This document shows, one piece after another, positions 19,286-30,337 of a DNA stretch of 64,000 bases (its first letter is position 1; the number at the start of each line of letters is the position of its first letter). The translations under genes and the position numbers were made by a program. The notes beneath the pieces are model-generated. The model saw only the letters and a list, made by a program, of their open reading frames with translations. It was not told where the DNA came from and ran no database searches. The DNA is from Symbiodinium natans (lineage: Eukaryota > Sar > Dinophyceae > Suessiales > Symbiodiniaceae), in NCBI GenBank assembly GCA_905221605.1, contig CAJNDS010000029.1:62001-126000 (forward strand). Direction: 5' to 3'.

Positions 19286-21778
19286 TTAACCCGGCGATCG
19301 TGGCAACAAAGTGGGGCCAAACTCTGTGTGGTCCGTGACTGGAAAGAAAGATCCGGGTTCGGCCCGGCTGAAGATGGAGGAGGAAGGCCCTGAGCATCCA
19401 GAACTTTGAGGCGGTGAGACGAGGTCTGGCTGCAAGAAGTCAAGAACTGGCGAGGCCAACTCAAGGCAGGCAGGGCTCCGCGAGAATGCTGCAGACTCCA
19501 GTCCCGTAAGATCCAGCACCGGCAGCGAGAAGCCCATACAAGCGCAGCTGGATGCTAGAGGCAAAGAGCCAAGCCATCCCATCGACCGCAAGAGCAGCGA
19601 CAAGCCCAGCGTTGCCATGTCAGGCGCCAGCATGAAGAAGTCAGAGCGCACGCACGAAAAGGCGGATGCGGCCGAGCCCATGCGCGCGGCGGATCTCGAA
19701 AACGGTGTGGGTTCGGGAGACACGCAGTCCAAGGCGGGCACCGACAAGCCGGTGCAGTACGTGCCGGAAGCTGGCAGGGAGAAGCCACTGCGGCCGAAGG
19801 AGCGCGGAAACAGCGGTGGGCCCGAGAACAGGAGATCCGACACGGAAGGTGGACTACCAGAGCAAGCTTTGCCGAACAGCAAAGGTGAGGGGGCCAGGCA
19901 GGCAAAGCTGCGTGGCAACAGAAAGGAGTCGATGTGCAGGTGATCTGAAACGAGCAGCACAGGTCCCGAGCGACTCATGCTTTGAGGTGGCAGAAGAAAG
20001 CCCAAATGCGCAGAGTCCAAAGCGGACAGTGAGGAGTTCGAGCGCCCTACTCCACAGGCCAACAATGCCGAGTCCGACCTGGCAAGTGACTGCAGCAAAG
20101 GCAAGAAGCCTGTCTCTGAAGAATCCAAAGCAAGTGGGAAAGATCCGAGTCTGCAGCAAGAGAAGCTTGAAAAGCTGAAGCCAAGACAACCCATACTTTG
20201 CAGAGGCAGCAGAAGGCCTACATCCGAGAAGTCTAAGGCCAAAAAGCTGGAGCCCAAGCGCGCCCTGGAGAAAACAGACAATGGAAGCTCAAATCTGGAA
20301 CTTCCTCGAAGGGGCGTGAACGAGTCCGTGCTTAAGAGGTCTGGCGCCAAAGGCGCTGGCCCTGGACGCGCCAGGCTTCTCGTCGATGGGTCTGGACCAA
20401 GGTGGAGGAGGTCCGGTACGGGCGCTGGCGGCTCAAAGCGTGAGTACGCGAAGGCAGGCAATGGGAAACCCATCCATGCAAGTGACCGCGGAGGTGGCAC
20501 GGATCCTGAACGTAGGGGGTCAGGCACGGACACCGGGAACCCCGTGCAGCCTAAGCTAAAGACTGAGGAAGCTGCCTCAAGCCAAGCGGCTGATTGGAGA
20601 GATATAGTAGAGCCCGTGAACAAGGAGTCCAGTGCGAGGATGGCTGATTCTGAGCGGCATAAGCTGTGCACAGACACGAAGAAGTCCAAGTAGGCAAAGT
20701 CAGGGGCAAACGAAGAAGAACTCGAGCAAGCCACGCCTGGCAACGGGAAGGCCAGGTCCGGTCGTGCAAGGCTTCGGAGCGGCGCAAGTGGACCAACGCC
20801 AGCAGAATCGAGAGCCAAAGTCGGAGGCCCCATGCGGCCCAGCCCAAACACCAGTAGAGCAGGCCCCAAGCATCCCATGCTTCTCGAAGGAGGCGGCGAC
20901 TCGGGTTCTGAAAGATCTGAGACCGACACGAACGAACCCAACGCCACGCGGCTAGAAGTTGAGGGTGATGAAGCCGTGTGGCCATGGCCCCGGGGCAGCG
21001 ACAAGGATCCTGAGTGCAAAAAGTCCACAGCCAGTGAGAAGGGTCCGGACCAGGTCACGCCGAAGGCCAACAAGAAAGACCCTGGCCGCGCCATGTTCCG
21101 CAAAGGTAGAGGCAAACCGGGACTTTCATGGTCCAGGGCCGGCGGCAGGAAGTCAGAGCAGATCATGCCGGATGAGAATAAGTTGGGTCCTGGGCATGCC
21201 ACACTGCGTGCCGACAAACTGAAACCCAAGTGAACGCTGTCCAGAAGTGAAGGCATCAATTCCACACGGCTCGAGCCCATAGTGAGCAGTGTGGGGTCAA
21301 ATTGGGCGAGGTTTCTCGAAGACAAGGAAAACCCGGCATGCGCAAGGTCTGGCGCAGGAAGCACGAAATCAGGCCGAGAGAAGGATCTAAATGACATTGC
21401 GGAACCAATAACCACAGGGTCCAGCGCTAGCAATGAAGGTGCAGTGCATGTCGCGCCGCAGACGGAAGTCAACAGCTCCGAGCGGCAAGAGTCTCGCACT
21501 GGAATTCCCGGTCCGACCTGTACGCTGTCCAGGGTTGGCATCGTGGAGCCGTACCGCAGGCTTTGGAAGATGGACAGCGGCAGACCGAGGTAGAGGCAGC
21601 TTCGCATGAATGTTGCCGAGTCCAAAGCCACAAAGTCCAGGACAGACAGCGGCAGGTCGGGCCGAGAGACACCGTACACTGACGAAGGAGGCCCCGAGCA
21701 GAAAAAAGCCTTTGAGGGCATGGACGAGCCAAGGTGCGCAGAGTCCAGGAGCAGCGGTATGCTGCCCGGACACACCAT
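19286..21778 (-). CDS. second longest open block, 70 units, 830 codons
   Basis: This block marks the change of type C units from Tyr-Gly (last clear example near 21.68 kb) to Phe-Gly, Ser-Gly and Phe-Ser forms. It ends in PRSPG and TAA. No second domain is visible inside it. Confidence 0.46.
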   Translation of the reverse strand: MVCPGSIPLLLDSAHLGSSMPSKAFFCSGPPSSVYGVSRPDLPLSVLDFVALDSATFMRSCLYLGLPLSIFQSLRYGSTMPTLDSVQVGPGIPVRDSCRSELLTSVCGATCTAPSLLALDPVVIGSAMSFRSFSRPDFVLPAPDLAHAGFSLSSRNLAQFDPTLLTMGSSRVELMPSLLDSVHLGFSLSARSVACPGPNLFSSGMICSDFLPPALDHESPGLPLPLRNMARPGSFLLAFGVTWSGPFSLAVDFLHSGSLSLPRGHGHTASSPSTSSRVALGSFVSVSDLSEPESPPPSRSMGCLGPALLVFGLGRMGPPTLALDSAGVGPLAPLRSLARPDLAFPLPGVACSSSSSFAPDFAYLDFFVSVHSLCRSESAILALDSLFTGSTISLQSAAWLEAASSVFSLGCTGFPVSVPDPLRSGSVPPPRSLAWMGFPLPAFAYSRFEPPAPVPDLLHLGPDPSTRSLARPGPAPLAPDLLSTDSFTPLRGSSRFELPLSVFSRARLGSSFLALDFSDVGLLLPLQSMGCLGFSFSSFSCCRLGSFPLALDSSETGFLPLLQSLARSDSALLACGVGRSNSSLSALDSAHLGFLLPPQSMSRSGPVLLVSDHLHIDSFLLPRSFACLAPSPLLFGKACSGSPPSVSDLLFSGPPLFPRSFGRSGFSLPASGTYCTGLSVPALDCVSPEPTPFSRSAARMGSAASAFSCVRSDFFMLAPDMATLGLSLLLRSMGWLGSLPLASSCACMGFSLPVLDLTGLESAAFSRSPACLELASPVLDFLQPDLVSPPQSSGCSGPSSSIFSRAEPGSFFPVTDHTEFGPTLLPRSPG

Positions 21779-21805
21779 TCCGTAGGCAGAGGGTGCAGAA
21801 CCGGG

Positions 21806-24166
21806 TCATGCGGAACTTTGTGGGAAGGGCGTGCTACCTATATGAATGGAGTCCAGGACGGGCGGCGGGAAACCCAGTTGGCACATACCGAAAGCAGGAA
21901 GCGAAGGCCCAGTTCGAGCAGAGGCTCGGATCAACAAAAACGGTTCGATGCTGCCGGGATCCAAAACCGGAAGCAGCAACTCTGAGCAGGCTAGGCCGTA
22001 GGCCGACAGACTGGAACCAAGCTGAATGTGCGATTGGGGAGGCAGCAGGCTGCCCGGGTGTGCTAGGTCGGGTGTGGGCAGGGTGAGCTCCAAGCATGCG
22101 ACGCCGTAAGCTGGCAGCGTGGGGCCCAAACAGAGGAGGCCACGCAAAAACAGAGCGAAGCCAGTTTCAGCATAGTCCGGCAGTGATAGGGGCAGCTCAA
22201 GGCAGCTCATCCCGTAGACGGGCAGGGCACTGCCTGAGCAGAAGAAGCCACGTGAGAACGGAAATGAACCCGTCATGGCAAGTTCCAAGGTTGACAGGGG
22301 GCTTTCTGTGCAGGTGATTCCGTAAGCTGACAACATAGGGTCAGGTCAAGCGAGTGCACGGGCCGAAAGTATCGAGCCAAGGTTTACGGAATCTGGGGCC
22401 GAGGTCGGCAGACCCATCCACGTCAAGCCATATGCAAGCATTGCAAGGTCCATGCGGCAGGATGTCTTCGATGGGGGAGAGAATTCGAGGCTGAGAAAGT
22501 CTGGGACAAAAGGGGATGGTCCGATGCGAGTCAGCCCGAAAACCGACAGAAAGGAGTCAGGTCTCATGAAGGTCCTCAGAAACATAGACGAGTCGGGGAG
22601 CACAAAGTCCAATACAAACAAACTGAGATCAGGCCTTGCCACACCCCAGGCCAAAGGCACGAAGCCCATGCAGAAGAAGCTGTGCAATGAGAGCGGAGGT
22701 TCGATAGCGACGCAGTCCGAAGCCAACAGTGTAAGACCGAGCCGCGCAAAACCGTAGGGCAAGATCGATGGGCCGCAGCGCGCGAAACTCCTGAGAAGCA
22801 GAGATGGGTCCGCATGGACGGAGTCCGATGGCAGCAGCAAGCTGTCCAACCTAGTTATGCCAGATGCGGAAGTAGGTGGGCCCAGTCAGAAGAGGCTTTG
22901 CAGAGACAGAATCAGGTCAGGATGCACGAGGTCTGGCACAGAAAGCGACAAGCCCGGCCAGGACATCCCAAAGGCCAGCAAGGTGCTTCCAAGGTAAGCA
23001 AAGTACCTCGTCAACGGGAAGGAGCCCGGGTGTATAGAATCCAGCACGAGCAGCAGCAGGCCCACCCAGGTCATGCCATATGCTGGCAACGCGGAGCCTG
23101 CTCGTAGAAAGGTGCGGGGCGGTGCTGAGAAGCCGAACCAGCCGAAGTCCAAGGCAGACAGTGAAGATCCGAGCCGCGTCATACCAAAGGCCAGCGAAGT
23201 CGAGCCGAGGCGCGCAACAGATCTGAGCAGCAGCGAGAGCCCGAAATGGCCGGAATCGGGGACCAGCATCGGCAACTCTGGTCGGGTGATGCCGTAAACT
23301 GGTGGCACAAGGCCAGGTCATGCAAAGCTTTGGGTCGACAGCCCAGAGCCTGCATGGATCAGATCAAGGATCAACGATGTAGACTCAAGGCGGGAGACAC
23401 CATAAGCAGGCAAGACCAAATCTGCATGATGAAGGCTTCTCGATGGGGGCGGGAAGCCGATGAGCACGAAGTCTGAGGTTAAGAGGGGCGGACCTGAGCA
23501 AGCCATGCCAAAGGCAGGCAGCGTGCTGTCCATGTGGATCATGCTCCGAAGGAGCAGAGCTGGGTCCAAGTGCACAAGGTCGAGTGCCGAGAGCGATAGC
23601 CCCGTGTAAGCCATTCCGTAGGCCAGCAAAGGAGGCCCAAGCCGGCACAAGCTCCTCGAGGATGCCAAAGAGCCAGGCTGAACAGAGTCCGACACTGAAA
23701 GCAAGAACCCCAATCTTCCGATCCCGTAAGCCAATGAAGTGAAGCCTGTTCACAAGTAGCTGTGCAGCGGCAACAGGCTGCCTGGCATCATAAGGTCCAA
23801 GACCAACATGAGCAGGCCAGGTCGGCACATGCCGTAGACGGGCAAAGTCAAGCCGAAGTGGGCCAAGCTGCGCAAGGATGGAGCAAGACCGGTCTGAACG
23901 GAATCCAGCGCCAGTGAGGACAGCTCAGGCCAGTTGATGCCGAACGAAAACATCAAGAGGCCGATGCAGAGGGATGTCCGGGGCAGCGTTGGGGGTCCGA
24001 GGTGCGCACGATCAGGCGGAGGCAGCAAGGGGCCCATTCGGGTCACACCGTAGGTGAGCGACAGAAAGCCAAGGTGCAAAGATGCCTGCAGCAAGAGAGG
24101 CGGGCCAGTGCCTGCAAGGTCCAAAGCAGGCAGCAGCGAGCCCGGGCGAGTCATCCCAGATGCCAA
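21806..24166 (-). CDS. five open blocks with evenly spaced stops
   Basis: The blocks end at TGA 23750, 23318, 22886, 22346 and 21806. Counting the stop at 24182, the spacings are 432, 432, 432, 540 and 540 bp, all multiples of the 108-bp superperiod because every stop is in a type B unit. The protein sequences of the blocks differ, so this is not a recent duplication of one stop-bearing segment. Confidence 0.38.
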
Positions 24167-24181
24167 GGTCGGGCTGCCTGA

Positions 24182-25135
24182 TCAGAAGGAGCTCCTCAAG
24201 GGGAGGGGAGGCTCAAGGTGCAAAAAGTCCAGGGCGGGCAAGGGGAAGTCAGTTCGCGTCAGCCCAAATGCAGGTGAAGTGAAGCCAGTTCTGCAGAGAG
24301 ACTGCAGAAGTGGCAGCGGGTCAATGTGCACAGGGTCCAACACAGAAAGCAAGAGTCCAGGTTTTGATAGACCGTAAGCTGGAAGGCTCAGTCCGGTGCG
24401 CATGGGAGTTCTTAAGAACAGGGATGGCCCTGCATTCACAGAGTCCAAAGCAAGCGGCAGGGATTCGAGCCTACTCATGCCCCAGGCAAGCAATGGCAAG
24501 CCCAGATGCGTAGATGTCCTCAGTAGGATGGAGAAGCCTGAATGAATAAAATCCAGGATCGACAAGGGCAGGCCTAACTTACAGAGTCCGTAGACAGGCA
24601 AGCTCAGATCTGAACGCACAGAGCTTCGTATGGACAGCAGCAAATCTGCCTGTGAAGAATCCAGCGTAAGCAAGCTAAGGCCTGACCGGGAAATGCCGTA
24701 AGCAAACACCAAGGACTCCAGATGAAGGAAGGAGCGAAGAAGCATCAATGGCCCAAGGTGAATGAAGTCAAGCGCAAGAAGAAAACTGCCCAGACATGTC
24801 AGGCCGTACACTGGAAGGGTCGACTCAGGCCGCAAGGGGCTTTGAAGCGACAATGAGGGTTCTATCTCAGCACAGTCAAGCACCGGCAGCAGCAAGCCTG
24901 ACTGCCAGAGCCCATACGCGAGGAGCGACAAGCCAGCACACATGAAGCTCCGAATTGAAGGCATTGGACCAGGCATCGTGAGATCCAGGATGGGAAGAGG
25001 CAAGTCCAGGCGACTCAGGCCAAAAACGAAGGGAGTTGAACCCAGCTGGGCGAAGCCTCGCGCTGAAGTCGTTGGTTCTGAGGATGCAGAGTCCGGGAGC
25101 AAAGTGGACAAACCTGGCTGAGAGACCCCGTACAC
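24182..25135 (-). CDS. open block of the repeat frame, 27 units
   Basis: There are 317 codons ending in LRSSF and TGA. Type C units are consistently Tyr-Gly. Confidence 0.4.
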   Translation of the reverse strand: MYGVSQPGLSTLLPDSASSEPTTSARGFAQLGSTPFVFGLSRLDLPLPILDLTMPGPMPSIRSFMCAGLSLLAYGLWQSGLLLPVLDCAEIEPSLSLQSPLRPESTLPVYGLTCLGSFLLALDFIHLGPLMLLRSFLHLESLVFAYGISRSGLSLLTLDSSQADLLLSIRSSVRSDLSLPVYGLCKLGLPLSILDFIHSGFSILLRTSTHLGLPLLAWGMSRLESLPLALDSVNAGPSLFLRTPMRTGLSLPAYGLSKPGLLLSVLDPVHIDPLPLLQSLCRTGFTSPAFGLTRTDFPLPALDFLHLEPPLPLRSSF

Positions 25136-25261
25136 AGGAGTGACTGGCTCTGACTAGATAGATGATTGCAACAATGGCGGTGGGCCCAGGTGGAGGGAGT
25201 CCGGGGTCAGCATAGGCAAACCTGCCCGACAGAGGCCGTACAGGAGAAGAGTGGACCCCGG

Positions 25262-26119
25262 TCAGCAGAAGCCTCTCGGAGATATCGTGCTGCCCAGCTT
25301 GATGAGGTCCAGCGCTGGCAAGGGAAGCCCTGGCTGTGTCAGGCCATAGGCGAACAGAAGCAAACCAGGACACATCATGCTTTGCAGCAGTGATGGCAAG
25401 CCGGCCATGACAAGATCCGACACCAGCAAGAGCGGCCCCGATCGACCCAAGCCATAGGCTAGCAGCATGCTCCCAAGCCTCAAAAAGGTTCGCAGCGGCA
25501 TCAGCGATCCCACGTGCACCAGGTCCAAGGTTGATGGTGTCAACTCAGGGCGGGAAAATCCATAGATTGAAGGAGAAGATCCCGGCCGCGCGTAGCTTCG
25601 AATAGGCAAGGTTAGTCCGATGTGAACGTAGTCCGGAGCGGATGACGGTGAGTCGAGCTTGACGAGGCCGTAGGCCAGTAGAGAAAGGCCGGTTTGACAG
25701 TAGCTGCGTGAGAGCAGAGAGCTCTCCAGATGCGCAGGATCCGGAGTAAAGATCGATGACTCAAGCCAGGTTATGCCGAAGGTCAACAAGAGAAACCCTG
25801 AGCACGCAAGGCTATGGAGTGGCAGCAGCAAGCCAGGATGCATGGAGTCAAGAACTGGCAAGCAGCTGTCTGCCCGAACCCTGCCTACCGCAAGCAACGA
25901 GCTACCGAAACACGCATAGCTTTGCAGAAGCGTTGCCAGGTCCAAGTTTGCGGAATCCGGCAGAAGTAAAGTGGAGCCCGAGCGTGCGACGCCGTAGACC
26001 AGCAAGGAGCTACCGGGTCGCATGAAAGCCCGCAGTGGTGTCACCGGCCCAGGATGCAGGAAGTCCAGAGCCAGAGACGGGCTGCCCGGTCTCACGACAC
26101 CATACATGGAAGGTGACAA
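25262..26119 (-). CDS. open block of the repeat frame, 24 units
   Basis: The block has 285 codons and ends in PRGFC and TGA. Three units further on lies a TAG (25154), one of only three in the array. Confidence 0.4.
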   Translation of the reverse strand: MSPSMYGVVRPGSPSLALDFLHPGPVTPLRAFMRPGSSLLVYGVARSGSTLLLPDSANLDLATLLQSYACFGSSLLAVGRVRADSCLPVLDSMHPGLLLPLHSLACSGFLLLTFGITWLESSIFTPDPAHLESSLLSRSYCQTGLSLLAYGLVKLDSPSSAPDYVHIGLTLPIRSYARPGSSPSIYGFSRPELTPSTLDLVHVGSLMPLRTFLRLGSMLLAYGLGRSGPLLLVSDLVMAGLPSLLQSMMCPGLLLFAYGLTQPGLPLPALDLIKLGSTISPRGFC

Positions 26120-26449
26120 CCCACATCATGCGAAGCTGCGGATGAGCAGCAAGCTTTCAATGTGCGCAGGGTCAAGCAGAAACGGAAAGAAGCCCGGCCT
26201 GAGCAGGCCGTAAACCAGCGAGGAAAGACCAGGCCATGCGAGGGTTTGAGGAGATGGCGACGGGTCCAGGTGCACAAGATCCAGTGCAAGCATGAGCGGG
26301 TCCATTCAGGATACGCCGTACATCAGGATGCTGCTTCCTGATCAGACGAGGGCTCTCAAAGAGGAAGGCAGTTCGAGCTGCGCAGGATCCAGCGCTGAAG
26401 GAGGGAAGCCTGATCTGACCAGACCAAAGACGGGCAAGGCCAGGTCTGT

Positions 26450-27379
26450 TCACAGGAAGGTCTGCGGCAACGTTAAGAAGCCCGTGCTGACGAAGTCCAA
26501 AACCAACAAAGGGCTGCCTGAGCACGACAACCCATAGGCAAGCATGAAAAGGCCCAGCCTCAGAGAAGTTTGAGGAGGCAGCGGGAAGCCGACAGAACAA
26601 CAATCCGAGACGAAGAACGAAGATTCTGGTAGGGCCAGGCCATACGTGGATGTGGTAAAGTCTGGTCGCACGGGCCCCTGCAGAAGCAAAGGCGAGCTGA
26701 ATTGACAGTGATCCGGCACAAACAAGGCAAGTCCGGGTCGCGTCATACCAGAAGCCGGTGAGAATGGCCCCAGTTGCAGGGAGCTTCTTGGAAGCAGGCT
26801 GGAGCCCACGGTCACAAAATCCGACAGAGGCAGGCTCAAACCCAAGCAAAGTATGCCGTAAGCCAGAAGGAACAAGCCCATGTGCAAAAGCGTCCGCGTA
26901 GGCATGAAGAAGCCTAAGGAGACAAGATCCAACGCTGGAGGCAAGGGCTCTGTCCAGGCCAGCCCATAAACTGGCACGGAGCTCCCTGTGCACGCAGGGC
27001 TTCGCAGGAGTGGCACAAGTCCAGTTTGCACAAAATCCGGCGTGGGCAGCAGTGGGCCAGGCTGGGCGACACCGTAGGTTGAAAGTGACAAGCCCGACCT
27101 CATAAAGGTTCGCGGTGGCATTAAAGGCCCCGAGGACAAGAAGTCAGGTGCTGGCATCGGCAGTCCCAAGCTTGACATGCCGTAGGTGGACATGAAGCTT
27201 CCTGCTTGAAGGAGCGACCTGAGCAGCGGCAACAGACCCAGGTGCACCATGTCCAAAAGCAGGAGGCTGGATCCCATTCGGGTCAGGCCGTAGGCGGAAG
27301 TTGCCGGTCCTGGGCGCACGTGGCCTTGCAGGAACGTGGCAAAGCCGGGATGGACCCAGTCCAGGGTTGGTGATGTCAA
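26450..27379 (-). CDS. open block of the repeat frame, 26 units
   Basis: There are 309 codons ending in PQTFL and TGA. The 330 bp downstream carry three more TGA codons (26342, 26306, 26126), two of them in consecutive units. Confidence 0.4.
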   Translation of the reverse strand: MTSPTLDWVHPGFATFLQGHVRPGPATSAYGLTRMGSSLLLLDMVHLGLLPLLRSLLQAGSFMSTYGMSSLGLPMPAPDFLSSGPLMPPRTFMRSGLSLSTYGVAQPGPLLPTPDFVQTGLVPLLRSPACTGSSVPVYGLAWTEPLPPALDLVSLGFFMPTRTLLHMGLFLLAYGILCLGLSLPLSDFVTVGSSLLPRSSLQLGPFSPASGMTRPGLALFVPDHCQFSSPLLLQGPVRPDFTTSTYGLALPESSFFVSDCCSVGFPLPPQTSLRLGLFMLAYGLSCSGSPLLVLDFVSTGFLTLPQTFL

Positions 27380-27385
27380 GCCGGG

Positions 27386-28798
27386 TCAGGTCAAGCCATA
27401 TGCGGAAAGCGAGCTCTCTGAATAAGCGAAGCTCTTAATGGGTGGCGGAAGGCCCATCTGGATGGAATCCAGCACCGGCAGGCTTGAACCCGTGAGCGAG
27501 ATGCCGTAGACAGGCAGGACGAGTCCCAGCCTCACGAGGCTGCGAATGAGCACGGGCAGGCCCATTGTCGTTAGATCCAAGGGTGAAGGTGGGAGCCCAG
27601 GCCTCATCAAGCCGTAAGTTGGCAGCAAACTGCCCACGTGACTATACGACTGCAAAGAAGTAACGGATCCGGGATGGATGAAGTCTGAAACAAGCGTTGT
27701 GCTGTCGGGTCTTGACAGCCCGTAGACTGACGAAGAAAAGCCCATTCGGACAAAGGCGCGCAGAAAAAGCAAGAAGTCTGAATGTATAAGATCCAAGGTC
27801 GGAAGTGAGAAGCCCAACCTGGACATGCCATAAGTTGAAGGCAAAGGGCCTGGGCGCGCATGGCTTTGAAGAGACAGCGCGCTGCCAAAGTTTGCAAATT
27901 GCAAGATAGAGAACCTGCCTCCATAGCAAATCTCGCCAATCAGCAAGATTGAAGGGTCAACATGCACAAACGATCGCAGAGATGACATCAAGCCCGTTGC
28001 TACAGAGTCCGGCGCTGATGTAAGGAATCCTGGCCTAGTCATGCCAAAAGCAGAAGGTGGGCTCTCCAATCTGGCAGGGCTCCTCATGAGAAGCGAGGGC
28101 CCTGCGTGCATGGAGTCCAAGACGAACAGAGTGCATTCAGCGCAGCACCCGCCGAGCGACGAAAGCAGGAACCCAAGACGAGAATAGCATCTCGGCAATG
28201 GGGCAAAGTCTGGATGCACAAAATCGAGAACTGGCGGCGACAGTTCAATCCAGGTCATGCCATAAGGTGACAAAGTGAAGCCCAGGCAAGCGGGGCCATG
28301 CAGGGACGGCGGAAAGCCTAAGTGGACGAAGTCAAGGACAGGCGAAGACAAGCCCATGCAGCTGACTCCATAAGCCGAGGGGCTTGGACCAAACTGAGCG
28401 AAGGCTTGCAACAGCAGGCTCAAGCCTAAGTGGAAAAGGTCAGGTGCTGGCGAGGCACTGTCCGCTCGGCATTGCCCAAAGAAGGATAGCACGCTGCCAG
28501 CATGGCACATATTCCGCACAGGCGGAGCAAGACCGGGGAGCACGAAATCCAGTGCTGGCAGTAGTGGCTCGGGGCAGGCAAAGCCATAAGCTGGCGCACT
28601 GGATTCAAGATACATGGAGCTTTGAAGCAACAAGCTGAAGCCGAAGCAAATAGAGTCTAAGGCCAACGTAGACAGTCCCGGCTTCGTCATTCCAGACACC
28701 GGAAGCGAGCTTCCCATCCGCATAGAAGTCCTCAAAGACATGGAGAATCCGGGGTGCACCGAATCAGGTGTTGATGAGGTCAAGTCCAGCCAATGCAT
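27386..28798 (-). CDS. open block of the repeat frame, 40 units
   Basis: The block has 470 codons and ends in a type C unit (SAYGLT) with TGA. Near 27.9 kb it contains two atypical units, around IGEICYGGRFSILQFANFG, in which the usual Gly-Ser and Leu-Pro spacing is disturbed although the 36-nt length is kept. Confidence 0.42.
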   Translation of the reverse strand: MHWLDLTSSTPDSVHPGFSMSLRTSMRMGSSLPVSGMTKPGLSTLALDSICFGFSLLLQSSMYLESSAPAYGFACPEPLLPALDFVLPGLAPPVRNMCHAGSVLSFFGQCRADSASPAPDLFHLGLSLLLQAFAQFGPSPSAYGVSCMGLSSPVLDFVHLGFPPSLHGPACLGFTLSPYGMTWIELSPPVLDFVHPDFAPLPRCYSRLGFLLSSLGGCCAECTLFVLDSMHAGPSLLMRSPARLESPPSAFGMTRPGFLTSAPDSVATGLMSSLRSFVHVDPSILLIGEICYGGRFSILQFANFGSALSLQSHARPGPLPSTYGMSRLGFSLPTLDLIHSDFLLFLRAFVRMGFSSSVYGLSRPDSTTLVSDFIHPGSVTSLQSYSHVGSLLPTYGLMRPGLPPSPLDLTTMGLPVLIRSLVRLGLVLPVYGISLTGSSLPVLDSIQMGLPPPIKSFAYSESSLSAYGLT

Positions 28799-28825
28799 GC
28801 CATATGCTGGAACTGACGGGCCGAA

Positions 28826-30325
28826 TTAAACGGACGTTCGCGGGAGTACTGAAGGCCCCGAGTGGACGGAATCCAGAACCGGCAGGCTGAAGCCCAGGTT
28901 GCTGAGACCGTAGACCGGAATTAAGAACTCGGCGCACATGAAGCTCCGCAAGGACGGCGAGGAACCAAAATGGGAGAAGTCCGGTACAAGCGGGGAAGGT
29001 CCTGGCCTTGTGATTCCGAACACGAGTAGCAGCGAGCCAGGGCATGCAAATCCCTTTGAAGGCAGGAGGAAGTCCATATGAATGAAGTCCAGCATGGGAG
29101 ACAAAGGGCCTGGTCGGGTCATTCCATAAGGTAGCAAGGTCAGGCCAAGCTGGATAAAGCTCCGCGTGGGTGAAAGTGGCCCTGTGTGAATGAAGTCCAG
29201 CATGAGCAACAGGAACTCCGAGCGACACATTCCGTACACAGACATAGGTGGCCCTGGGCAAAGCAAGCTTTGAGGTGGCAGGGGCAGCTCGAGCTGCGCA
29301 AGGTCCGAGGCTGGAGGCAAGGAGCCTGAACGAGCTATGCCGGAGGCCGGCGGAGTAAAGTCTGAATGTGCGAAGCTGCGTGCAGGTAGCGGCGGGCCGA
29401 CCAGAATGAAGTCAAGGATTGGCAAAGAGAGGCCTAGCCATGTCACCCCAGAGGCTGACAGCGTTGGGCCTGGGCAGCTGAGACCATGCGAAAGCGGGCT
29501 CGGCTCAGTGTGGATGAAGTCCAGGGCAAGCAGCGGAAAGCCTGGCTGCATCATGCCGTAGGCAGATGGCAGGAACCCCAAGCACAAGTAAGAATGCAAA
29601 GGTGAGGACAGACCAGCGATTGCAAAGTCGAGCACCAACGGGGGCAAATCTAAGCAACTTGTCCCATAGGCTGGCGAAGGCTTGCCAGTGCGCATGAAGG
29701 AACGCAGAAACAACAAGAGGTCGAAGTGGGCACGGTCTGGTGCAGAGGGTGGCAGGTCAAGGCGAGCAATGCCATACGCAAGCATGGAGCTCCCGGGTTG
29801 TACAAAGGCTCGGGGAAATGTGGAGAGCTCTAAGTTCACGAGGTCCAATGGTGGTATTGGCAGGCCTGAGCAGCACATGCCGAAGGCGGACAACATGAGT
29901 TCTGTGCAGGCAAGGGTCCTTACCAGAATCAAGCTGCCAATGTGAACAAAGTCTAGAGTGGATGAGGAACTATCCAGCCTGGACATGCCAAAAGCCAACA
30001 TTGGAAAGCCTGTTCACAAAAAGGTTTGTGACAACGAGCTGGAACCTGGGTGGGCAAGGTCCGGAACAAGCAGAGGCAGTCCAAGCTGAGCCATTCCATA
30101 AGCCAGCGTTGCAAGTCCCGAGTGCATATGGGTTCTGAGAGGCAAGCTGAAACCTAAGTTCAGAAGGTCTGGAGCAAAAAGCAGCAGACCAGGTCTACAA
30201 ACGCCAGAGGCCAATGGGGTCGATCCCACTCGTGCAAGCGTCCGAGGCAAAAGTGACAACTCAATATGCACAGGATCCAGGGCGGACAGCAAGAGTCCAG
30301 GAAAGCTCATGCCAAAGGCCGACAA
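28826..30325 (-). CDS. two open blocks of the repeat frame, 9 and 33 units
   Basis: Block 30014-30325 ends in SQTFL and TGA. Block 28826-30001 (391 codons) ends in PRTSV and TAA, one of only eight TAA stops in the array. Confidence 0.4.
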
Positions 30326-30337
30326 AGCGCTTCCAGG

